The notes beneath the pieces were generated by a model. That model made no database searches. It was not told where the DNA came from and saw only the letters and a program-made list of their open reading frames with translations. This document shows, in pieces, positions 7,500 to 13,723 of a DNA stretch of 14,973 bases (position 1 is its first letter; every line of letters starts with the position of its first letter). Source of the stretch: DATFLS01 sp964413425 (GTDB lineage: Bacteria > Fidelibacterota > JAANXI01); NCBI GenBank assembly GCA_964413425.1, contig CAYPST010000101.1, forward strand, positions 1 through 14,973, in the 5' to 3' direction. Both the position numbers and the translations under genes were made by a program.

Positions 7500-8125
7500 G
7501 CGGGCGGGTGTGTTGGTGGCGCCGCACGTTGGGTGCCTCAATCGGTGAAATTGCATGACTGATCCAGTTCCGGATGATGTTTTATGCAATTGTATGTGCA
7601 TTTTCCGTCATTCATGGCAAATTTTTTGCATCTAATCACACAGCCTCTGTTGTTGCGATATCCAATATAATAGATGAAAGAGAGACATTATGTGTTCTTA
7701 TCAGCTGGACAGGCAGAATCGGATGGTTAAAGAGAGACTATTATTCCTAGTAGAGAACTTCTGCAAAACTTCCTGACTGCCCTGCCCGCTCACCGTCCAA
7801 GCGGAAATATTTACCATCATGCACCTTGCTGTCTGTCCAATCCGGCAAAAAATACCTGCCACTTCTTTCACATTTACTGTCATACATTGAGAGATAGCCA
7901 CAGTTTCTTCTCCGGTTCGGAAATAATTGCCCCCCATATTCGGGAGATGCGGCAAAAATCACCGGAATTCCCGGGATCAGATCGTACAAAAGGCGCATAC
8001 CGGAACTATTTACCCGTTTGCCGGACTTGGCAGGTAAAATTGATCCTGCAACTTTTTATCAGATACTTACACCCTTTTTCAGATAATATGTCACCACATG
8101 ATTTGTATCATAATTTCAGGCTACA

Positions 8126-8140
8126 TGGCATAGTCCTTGT
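8126..8140 (+). promoter_or_regulatory. Possible sigma54-type (-24/-12) site
   Basis: TGGCATAGTCCTTGT resembles TGGCAC-N5-TTGC, with GG and the second G correctly spaced, but the conserved -12 GC reads GT. It lies about 255 bases before the first lipoprotein gene and would give a long leader. It is a weak candidate only. Confidence 0.2.
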
Positions 8141-8203
8141 GTATATACTGAGCGAAAGGAAGAGAATCCCATAACGGGACGAGGTTAAACCTGGGAGGGC
8201 ATT

Positions 8204-8386
8204 ATGTTGGAAAAAAACGCAACGTTGTCTCTGCATCGCACAGAGCGCAAGGCAATGCCGGTTTATCTCCTCCCTCATCGTATCTCTCTTCACAACAGGG
8301 TACAGTGCTGTCGGAACATGCTCACACTACAGTGTGCAGACGGGAACGAGACGACAGTATCAAGCGAAGTTAATTTAAAGCGATAG
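8204..8386 (+). CDS. Possible 60-codon leader or small gene ahead of the lipoprotein
   Basis: ATG at 8204 follows GGGAGG (8193-8198). The frame ends with a TAG that overlaps the AGGAGG ribosome binding site of the lipoprotein gene at 8396. That arrangement fits translational coupling. The 60-residue product starts MLEKNATLSLHRTERK, has no signal peptide and matches nothing I know. It could equally be a chance frame in a long leader. Confidence 0.3.
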   Translation: MLEKNATLSLHRTERKAMPVYLLPHRISLHNRVQCCRNMLTLQCADGNETTVSSEVNLKR

Positions 8387-8395
8387 GAGGAACTC

Positions 8396-9163
8396 ATGAA
8401 TCGCACTAAACTCATGGCAGTCTCGGTCATCATTCTGATGATGGCATTCGGATTGATGATCGGCTGTCAGAATAACCCGGTGGCTCCCATGGAGCAGTCG
8501 GCGGACACGCAGGTCGCCTATAAGACCGCGCAGTTCGAGGACGGGGTCGAACCGATCCCCTTGACTGCCGAGCATTTTGGCCTGGCCAAAACCGTCGGGC
8601 TGCGCAGCCATTACGGTCGGGTTTATAAAGACTATGGTGGCTGGCTGGTGGCGCCGGGAGTCGTCCTGAGACTGCCCCCGGATAACGATTGGAAAGATCG
8701 TCAAATCCTGTATTTTGAAGTGCAGTTGACCGATGATCCGGCTGAATTGGATGCGGATGACGATGAAGACGAAGAGAACCATGGCAGAAACGTGGGTCAT
8801 ATTTTCGAGGAAGGCACCAACTTCGCGTTTAATATCACCTTGTTCGATGTCAAGGGAAATGAAGTGCACATTAACCTGGATTACGATGCCTGGACCAATC
8901 CGGGAAGTCTCAATGAATTGTACAGCAAGGATTCAGAGGATAGTGAAGACGGGGAAGGCACGGCGCAGCTGTACATTCATAAGATGTGGTTGAACCAACT
9001 GCTTGCGGGGGAATATAATCTGCAAAAAACAGATCCGTATATGCTGCACATCGATCCCGAAGAAGAAGAACCGGATGACAATACTGTGGATATCAATGAA
9101 GAGTACGTTGGATGGGTGAAATACGATCTGCCCGGCTTCTCCAGCTGGGGCTGGATCTTCTGA
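8396..9163 (+). CDS. Acidic lipoprotein with a ZU5-like core, paralogue 1
   Basis: A 255-residue envelope lipoprotein with a strong ribosome binding site (AGGAGG at 8385-8390). The signal peptide ends in the lipobox MIGC24, followed by Gln25, so outer-membrane sorting is expected. After a linker comes HFGLAKTVG (60-68), then a beta-rich stretch: VLRLPPDNDW, VQLTDDP, IFEEGTNFAFNITLF. This has the rhythm of ZU5-like domains (a xxPPGAL-type turn followed by FxxEGTxF), ending in FSSWGWIF where many such domains carry HFSRY. Two insertions are strongly acidic (119-128 and 178-188), and a third acidic run lies at 221-228; calcium binding is possible but not shown. It is clearly paralogous to the lipoprotein at 9324. 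The molecular function is unknown, and the ZU5 assignment is my inference from the pattern. Confidence 0.82.
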   Translation: MNRTKLMAVSVIILMMAFGLMIGCQNNPVAPMEQSADTQVAYKTAQFEDGVEPIPLTAEHFGLAKTVGLRSHYGRVYKDYGGWLVAPGVVLRLPPDNDWKDRQILYFEVQLTDDPAELDADDDEDEENHGRNVGHIFEEGTNFAFNITLFDVKGNEVHINLDYDAWTNPGSLNELYSKDSEDSEDGEGTAQLYIHKMWLNQLLAGEYNLQKTDPYMLHIDPEEEEPDDNTVDINEEYVGWVKYDLPGFSSWGWIF

Positions 9164-9174
9164 GATACGGACTA

Positions 9175-9327
9175 ATGTACAATGAGACGGAAATGAATTA
9201 CATCTGTTCAAACTGCATTGCACATGAGAGTCATGAAGCGCTGCTTTCAGAGGAAAAGGAAGAAAAGAGAGTTGAATCCAATAATGGAGTACTGGACAGC
9301 AAACATGGAATAGGAGAGAACGGATGA
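9175..9327 (+). CDS. Possible small leader frame overlapping the second lipoprotein start
   Basis: A short frame from ATG 9175 (or ATG 9193, with GAGACGGA just upstream) ends with a TGA that overlaps the next start codon as ATGA. Translational coupling is possible. The product of about 50 residues is acidic and lysine-rich and is not recognised. It mirrors the leader frame before the first paralogue in position but shows no clear sequence similarity to it. It may be chance. Confidence 0.2.
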   Translation: MYNETEMNYICSNCIAHESHEALLSEEKEEKRVESNNGVLDSKHGIGENG

Positions 9328-9893
9328 TACGAGTAAAACTCATATTAACTGGTTTAGTAGCGCTGCTGGCCTTTGGGCTGGTGATGACCTGTCAGCAGAC
9401 ACCACTGGATCCTATGCAATCCGATCAAACTGAGGAATTAGGGCAATACAAAGCGGTACCGGTCAGTCCTGAGTTCATGGGTTTGGCCAAAAGTTTGGGG
9501 AATGATGTCGAGGAGATCACCAGGGAAGATGGTGGTACAGTCGGTGGATTGAATACGCACATTAATACGGTTGTTTTTCCTCCTTATGCGTTGGTTCAGG
9601 ATTGCAGGATTCATTTAAGTGTTGAATTAGTTGATGATCCAGAGGATCCAATGTATGGTGGAGTGATATTTAGTGTGAGTGCCTTCACCAATGAAAATAG
9701 CGCCGTAAAAGAGAAGGTGAGTATTGAGCCTGGCAAAACTGCGAAAATTTATGCGAATAAGAAGTATTTCACGGCGAAACCATCTGGTGTGTTGAATATG
9801 GAGTCAGGTGAAATCAATACCGATGTTGTTGATTGTGGGACGCATTGGATGATAGAGGTAGCCCACTTTTCAAGTTGGGGTTGGATTTATTAA
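9324..9893 (+). CDS. Lipoprotein with a ZU5-like core, paralogue 2
   Basis: A 189-residue paralogue of the preceding lipoprotein, with ribosome binding site AGGAGAG about five bases before ATG. The signal peptide ends VMTC23; Thr before the lipid cysteine is less usual than Gly or Ala. Shared landmarks, in order, are P-x-x-P near 30, FMGLAKSLG (51-59, compare FGLAKTVG), VVFPPYAL (83-90), ELVDDPEDP (101-109) and the C-terminal HFSSWGWIY. GGTVGG followed by FPPYAL strongly recalls the start of ZU5-like domains. It lacks the long acidic insertions of paralogue 1. Cys94 and Cys171 could form a disulfide. Base composition is visibly richer in A+T than in the neighbouring genes. It was probably an old duplication or a separate acquisition. 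Function is unknown; an envelope scaffold or adhesin-accessory role is a guess. Confidence 0.82.
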   Translation: MIRVKLILTGLVALLAFGLVMTCQQTPLDPMQSDQTEELGQYKAVPVSPEFMGLAKSLGNDVEEITREDGGTVGGLNTHINTVVFPPYALVQDCRIHLSVELVDDPEDPMYGGVIFSVSAFTNENSAVKEKVSIEPGKTAKIYANKKYFTAKPSGVLNMESGEINTDVVDCGTHWMIEVAHFSSWGWIY

Positions 9894-9963
9894 AACTACC
9901 TAGATTATGAAATACTCTGATTATGAGTGCATGAAAATTAAAATACTAACGAAGGAATAAGAA

Positions 9964-11211
9964 ATGGTGCGAACTCCGCGTTCGAATAACAACCAGCTGT
10001 CTGGGATGTTCTTTGAACGGCTGTTGGATGTGGTCTCAGCCGCAATTGGACCGGAGTTTGTCGATCAGTTTAACACACTGAAACGGCAGCGAGAGCAATT
10101 CCTGCAGGATCATTGGACGGCCGAAGACTCTGAAGACACCGAGCTCGTCTTCCGGGAGGTGGATTATGAGTATCTTATCACCTCTCTCCGGAAGGATGAA
10201 GCCGCCACTGATACCAGTTTGAGTGACGTACAGATTCAACTGGCGGAAGTATGTCTCCAGTTCGGGGAACTGCAAAAGTCCTTTGATCTCCTGAAAAAGG
10301 TACGCTCTTCGCTCAACGACGAACCTGCTGATCAGCAGGGAAGAGTCTATCTGCTTCTCGGACGGATCGAAACCCATCGAAATCAATGGCAGTCGGCCCA
10401 GCGGTGGTTCCAGCAAGCCCTCGATGTCTATACGGATCTCGAGGATAGAGACGGAATCATTCAGGCGCACATTGATCTGGGTATTTTGACCGCCGAACAG
10501 TGGGATACGGCTACTGCGATTGCCCATTTCGAGAAAGCGCAGGAGCTTCTCCAGGGTGATATGGAGGGTCCGCTCGGACTCAAACTCCAGAATAACCTGG
10601 CAATCATGCAGGCAATGCGTGGGGAAACCACAGAAGCACTTGCACGTTTTGCTGAATTGCTCTCACATGAATTCGCGAGTAATCCTGCTCATAAAATCCA
10701 TATCAAACTGAATTATGGGCTCTCTGTAAAAGAAACGGACGATCTTGCGAAAGCAGAGGAGTTACTTACGGAAGCAGTCGAGGAAGCAACGGCACTGCCG
10801 AATGCCCGACTCATCGGGCTGAATTCCCTGGCGCTATCGGAAGTGCTGATCAAAATGGGTAACTATACAGCCGGTCAAGAACATCTAGTCAAAGCATTCA
10901 AGATATTCTCACAATTACATGACCGCGCTCGACTCGCAGATACCTACCGGGTCTTTGGTATTCTGCATCGCGAGACAGGCTATCCGGAACTGGCCGCAGC
11001 GAAGTTCGATATCTGTCTGGAAATCAACAAGGAATCCGGCAATCTATTGAACTTATACGAAGCATACTACGAATACAGTCTCCTGGCGAAAGCAGAAGAT
11101 GATCCGATGCTGCGCAAACAGCATCTGGAAGATAGTCTGTTCTATGCGAAGTCCATGGGCGCATCACCACGAATTACAAAGATCAAAAAGGAGTTGAATT
11201 CACTGGCTTAA
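9964..11211 (+). CDS. Cytoplasmic TPR-repeat protein
   Basis: A 415-residue protein with about eight tetratricopeptide repeats and no signal peptide or membrane segment, so a cytoplasmic protein-protein interaction scaffold is likely. An N-terminal helical region of about 85 residues precedes repeats that begin near residues 89, 125, 163, 203, 245, 280, 320 and 360. Typical TPR positions are seen, for example YLLLGRIETHRNQWQSAQRW and ADTYRVFGILHRETGYPELA. The last repeat, YEAYYEYSLLAKAED, is divergent. The ribosome binding site GAAGGA (9951-9956) is seven bases before ATG. It starts 70 bases after the second lipoprotein with no terminator between and is followed by a strong terminator, so it most likely closes that operon. 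No catalytic domain is fused to it. A regulatory or assembly role for the lipoproteins is possible but unproven. Confidence 0.9.
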   Translation: MVRTPRSNNNQLSGMFFERLLDVVSAAIGPEFVDQFNTLKRQREQFLQDHWTAEDSEDTELVFREVDYEYLITSLRKDEAATDTSLSDVQIQLAEVCLQFGELQKSFDLLKKVRSSLNDEPADQQGRVYLLLGRIETHRNQWQSAQRWFQQALDVYTDLEDRDGIIQAHIDLGILTAEQWDTATAIAHFEKAQELLQGDMEGPLGLKLQNNLAIMQAMRGETTEALARFAELLSHEFASNPAHKIHIKLNYGLSVKETDDLAKAEELLTEAVEEATALPNARLIGLNSLALSEVLIKMGNYTAGQEHLVKAFKIFSQLHDRARLADTYRVFGILHRETGYPELAAAKFDICLEINKESGNLLNLYEAYYEYSLLAKAEDDPMLRKQHLEDSLFYAKSMGASPRITKIKKELNSLA

Positions 11212-11246
11212 AATACACACATAACTGATGATCATGAAAGACAACG

Positions 11247-11279
11247 CGAGGGCGGTTCCCACCGTCCTCGTTTTGTTTT
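11247..11279 (+). terminator. Rho-independent terminator after the TPR gene
   Basis: A 10-bp stem (11247-11256 with 11261-11270, one G-T pair) has a four-base loop and is followed by TTTTGTTTT. It lies 35 bases after the TPR stop codon and is the strongest terminator in the window, fixing the 3' end of the lipoprotein-TPR transcript. Confidence 0.88.
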
Positions 11280-11442
11280 CAGGTGTACCATTACTCCCGC
11301 ATGAATATCTTCACAGATCCCGTTCTCCGAAACGTATTCACCGATGTCTTCACGTAATCCCCTAAGTGCTGGCACATCCCGAGTCCACCTGTCCCACATC
11401 CAAGGATGCTCCTCATCCACGGCATCCGGCACACACCCACTT

Positions 11443-11463
11443 GCATGTCATCTCGAACCCCTG
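11443..11463. repeat. Solo end of the 204-base repeat element
   Basis: GCATGTCATC, then TCGAACCCCTG, matches the reverse complement of 7481-7501 at 20 of 21 positions. No partner end is found nearby, so it is a truncated copy or an independent small unit of the same family. ACCCCT and AGGGGT just after it form a short hairpin. Confidence 0.6.
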
Positions 11464-11578
11464 TTTCTCAAGGGGTGCTGTCCAGTCCCGGCAACCACCT
11501 GACTAAAACACTTTCATCACTACTCTAATCCTTGTAAAATAGTGCATCAGGTAAATAGTTAGTACAGGTGAGATTTTT

Positions 11579-12928
11579 ATGCCACCCTATTCCGAAAGCA
11601 GACGAAATTTCCTGCGCCGGGCAGGTCTGTTGCTGCCGGGCATCGCCGCCGCGAAATCGGCTGGCGGAATGAGCATTCCGGAGGCCGATGCCTCGCCGAA
11701 TATCCTGTTCATCCTGACTGACCAGCATCGCAGAGATGGTGTCGGGGCGTATGGGACACCCGGCATCCGTACTCCCAATCTGGATCGCCTCGCCAGCGAC
11801 GGCATCCGCTGGGACAACGCATATGCAGCACAGCCGGTGTGTGCGCCGAACCGGGCTTCGATTCTCTCCGGCCTCTATCCGCACTCCCATGGCGTTCTGG
11901 AGAACACCTGGTCGCTTTCCCCGCGAATTCACACCCTGGCCGAGATGCTATCCTCCCGCGATTATCAGTGTGGATATTTCGGTAAATGGCATCTCGGCAG
12001 GGAACACAGCCAGGGCTTCGCAACCTTCCCGGAGTACCCTTCCGACGGCAGAGGGTCCAACCACTATTTCGATCGTCCGGGAGGCAAACGATATGCGGTG
12101 GATGTCATTACCGATGATGCCCTGCGTTTTCTGGAGTCGAACCGGCAACAGCCATTGTATCTGTATGTGTCGTATTATCCGCCGCATCCCCCCTATTCGG
12201 TTCCCGGTGAATTCGAGGCCATGTATGAAACGACGTTTCCCAGGGATGAACACCGGCGGATCTATTATGCCATGTGCTCGAAGGTCGATGAACAAATCGG
12301 GCGGCTCATGAAAGCACTGGATGACTTCGATCTGGCAGAGAATACCCTCCTCATCTTCACCTCCGATCATGGACATTTTTTTGAGCATCGCTGGAATGAC
12401 CACGCCAAGCGTCTGTGTTACGATACCGCGGCACGGATTCCGCTCCTGATGCGGTACCCGGCGGCCATCCCGGCGAACCAGTCCACTGCCGAACTGATCA
12501 GCTCGGTGGATCTGGTGCAAACGATGCTCGGGCTTTTGAATGTAGCGTCGCCTCCGGGATTGCAAGGAAAAGATCTCAGCGGTCTTGCCAGGGGAGAGAA
12601 GGTCACCGGGCGGGAAGCAATTTACATGGAGAATTATCCGTATATCGAGAAAGGAGAAACTCCGGGTCCCTATGACAACGAACCGATATGGGGCGCGGGT
12701 GCAGAGCGCTGTGTGCGGGACAACCGCTACAAGCTCATTCTGTCCTCCCGGCGTCCGCCGGAACTGTATGATATGCACACGGATGAGGAAGAATCCCGCA
12801 ATCTGTGGACGGAGATGCGGGATTCCCCGGTAGTACATGCCCTGGCTGAGAAACTCCATATCTGGGCCGTGAAGACCGGTGATACTCTGGCGCCGGTCCT
12901 TATTCGGCAGCAGGTAGGTTCGTTATAA
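11579..12928 (+). CDS. Tat-exported S1-type sulfatase
   Basis: A 449-residue sulfatase that should hydrolyse sulfate esters outside the cytoplasm. The N-terminus has a twin-arginine signal, SRRNFLRRAG (7-16), with a hydrophobic stretch. The catalytic domain begins NILFILTDQHRRDGVGAYG, where Asp48 is a metal ligand. The signature CAPNR at 88-92 supplies Cys88, the residue oxidised to formylglycine by a sulfatase-maturing enzyme. FGKWHLG carries the conserved Lys and His, and SDHGHFFEHRWNDHAK carries metal and sulfate ligands. The C-terminal part (PPELYDMHTDEEESRNLW) is the normal family ending. AGGTGA lies about eight bases before ATG. The usual serine after CxP is asparagine here, still within the CxPxR rule. 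No maturase gene is in the window. The substrate is not identifiable; a carbohydrate sulfate suits the neighbours. Confidence 0.94.
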   Translation: MPPYSESRRNFLRRAGLLLPGIAAAKSAGGMSIPEADASPNILFILTDQHRRDGVGAYGTPGIRTPNLDRLASDGIRWDNAYAAQPVCAPNRASILSGLYPHSHGVLENTWSLSPRIHTLAEMLSSRDYQCGYFGKWHLGREHSQGFATFPEYPSDGRGSNHYFDRPGGKRYAVDVITDDALRFLESNRQQPLYLYVSYYPPHPPYSVPGEFEAMYETTFPRDEHRRIYYAMCSKVDEQIGRLMKALDDFDLAENTLLIFTSDHGHFFEHRWNDHAKRLCYDTAARIPLLMRYPAAIPANQSTAELISSVDLVQTMLGLLNVASPPGLQGKDLSGLARGEKVTGREAIYMENYPYIEKGETPGPYDNEPIWGAGAERCVRDNRYKLILSSRRPPELYDMHTDEEESRNLWTEMRDSPVVHALAEKLHIWAVKTGDTLAPVLIRQQVGSL

Positions 12929-13040
12929 TTCCTTCGGCGGAAATGGACGAATTCCTGGGGCATGCGTGCATCAAGGAGCCTGATCCGTATCGTTCACCCG
13001 CTCCGGGATAATTCGTTACACCGGCAGCCAGTAACTAATC

Positions 13041-13085
13041 CCTAAGTTGAGCGATTTATGGAAATAAATCGCTCAATTTGGGTAA
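13041..13085. repeat. Hairpin repeat (copy 2), with the element-family end
   Basis: CCTAAG is followed by a perfect 13-bp stem (TTGAGCGATTTAT, GGAA loop, ATAAATCGCTCAA) and TTTGGGTAA. Bases 13047-13085 match 151-189 at 38 of 39. The preceding CCTAAGTTGAGCGAT equals the reversed right end of the element at 5838-5929, which links the two repeat types. Confidence 0.8.
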
Positions 13086-13119
13086 TCGAAGTGTATTCAC
13101 CTGAGGATCAGGATGGTTC

Positions 13120-13458
13120 TCAGATCTGCCTGAGGGTGGTAAATCCCTTCTCCCCCTCTGCTGTAAATTCTTGAGATACGGTCCGACAGGTGTCAAGGCT
13201 TATTGAAAATATTTGAAATGCGATCCGACACATGTCAAAGCCCGTTTGAAATTCTTCAAAGGCGGTTCGACAGGTGTCAAGGCCCATTTGAAATTCTTCA
13301 AATGCGATCCGACACGTGTCAAGACCCATTTGAAATTCTTCAAATGTGGTTCGACAGGTGTCTAGGCCCATTTGAGATTTTTGAAATAGGGTTTGAAACA
13401 GTTCGGGGCGCACTTGAAAATATTCAAATACGATTCGAAACCGTTCCAAGCGGGTCAT
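13120..13458 (-). CDS. Possible coiled-coil protein made of 14-residue repeats
   Basis: A 112-codon frame opposite to its neighbours covers all seven tandem units. The repeat reads F-E-E-F-Q-x-G-L-D-T-C-R-x-A, with hydrophobic residues at 1, 4, 8 and 11. That is the 3-4 spacing of two coiled-coil heptads per unit. Between the three best units most differences are silent in this frame, mostly third-position changes. The same differences read on the + strand almost all change the amino acid, and that reading puts a proline in most units. This favours the - strand as coding. Against it, no ribosome binding site precedes ATG 13458, the period of 42 keeps a stop-free frame open automatically, and the C-terminal 20 residues are unlike the repeat. 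No homologue is recognised. Confidence 0.38.
   Translation of the reverse strand: MTRLERFRIVFEYFQVRPELFQTLFQKSQMGLDTCRTTFEEFQMGLDTCRIAFEEFQMGLDTCRTAFEEFQTGFDMCRIAFQIFSISLDTCRTVSQEFTAEGEKGFTTLRQI
13161..13454. repeat. Seven tandem 42-base repeats
   Basis: Units start at 13161, 13203, 13245, 13287, 13329, 13371 and 13413, with no length change. The central units 3-5 are nearly identical; the outer ones diverge. Each central unit holds two inverted repeats, TTTGAAATTCTTCAAA and GACAsGTGTC. Units alternate between CGATCCGACAC (2 and 4) and GGTTCGACAGG (3 and 5), with unit 1 close to the second form, so the true higher period is 84. Coding on the - strand is considered separately. Confidence 0.93.
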
Positions 13459-13556
13459 TCCGAACGAGGGCCCGTCGGTGGCCGGGCAGGCCCGTCGTCT
13501 GGGACGGATCCGGGGAATCTGGCGGCGGAAGCGGCCCTGGTGTTTGCTGAGCCAGC

Positions 13557-13577
13557 CGCTCTCCTCCGGAGCGTTTT
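13557..13577 (+). terminator. Weak terminator-like hairpin
   Basis: CGCTC (13557-13561) and GAGCG (13569-13573) form a 5-bp stem with a 7-base loop, followed by TTTT. It sits between the tandem repeats and proB and could stop + strand read-through. The stem is short, so the call is tentative. Confidence 0.3.
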
Positions 13578-13723
13578 CTAATTAGACTCAATTATGGTTA
13601 GGTTCAATGTCACTCATCCATAAACTTATTTGGAGAACGTCATGTATCATTTGTAACTTTGGCGGTCAGAGGAAGGAACAATCAACGGATTGAGAGTATT
13701 GATCAGGTAAACAGAGCAGGGAT

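Larger units (their letters stand above)
7219..8395. other. Long gene-poor region between the oxidoreductase and the lipoprotein operon
   Basis: About 1.2 kb without a convincing gene. It holds the inverted-repeat element at 7296-7499, a perfect TATAAT at 7666-7671 lacking a good -35, a 28-codon frame at 7690-7776 with GAGAG upstream, a possible sigma54-type site at 8126-8140 and a small leader frame at 8204-8386. Frames on the - strand at 7701-7998 have no ribosome binding site and no recognisable motif. They could be relics of a decayed gene but cannot be supported. Confidence 0.5.
11212..11578. other. Intergenic region between the TPR gene and the sulfatase
   Basis: It holds the terminator at 11247-11279 and a solo repeat end at 11443-11463. 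A - strand frame at 11232-11432 (66 codons, GTG start) reads like protein in its middle (WDRWTRDVPALRGLREDIGE) but runs through the terminator and lacks a ribosome binding site. It may be a relic of a lost gene. No clear promoter for the sulfatase is seen. Confidence 0.5.
12929..13723. other. Repeat-rich region between the sulfatase and proB
   Basis: Contains the hairpin repeat at 13041-13085, seven 42-base tandem units at 13161-13454 with a possible - strand gene, a GC-rich stretch at 13455-13570 and a weak terminator-like hairpin at 13557-13577. The 140 bases before proB are A+T-rich and could hold its promoter, but no box pair stands out. Confidence 0.55.

Noticed and set aside
7690..7776. 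28-codon frame after a perfect TATAAT
   Set aside because: No proper -35 box and no similarity to known peptides. Too short to support.
7747..7998. Overlapping - strand frames in the gene-poor region
   Set aside because: No ribosome binding site, no recognisable motif, and two competing frames of equal length. A decayed gene is possible but cannot be supported.
11948..12859. Long - strand frame opposite the sulfatase
   Set aside because: It is the shadow of a well-supported sulfatase gene whose motifs are all intact on the + strand.
13161..13454. CRISPR array
   Set aside because: The units are contiguous 42-base tandem repeats without unique spacers, and no cas genes are present.
13203..13550. 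115-codon + strand frame through the tandem repeats
   Set aside because: Differences between units almost all change the amino acid in this frame, a proline recurs in most units, and the start is a TTG inside the array with no ribosome binding site.
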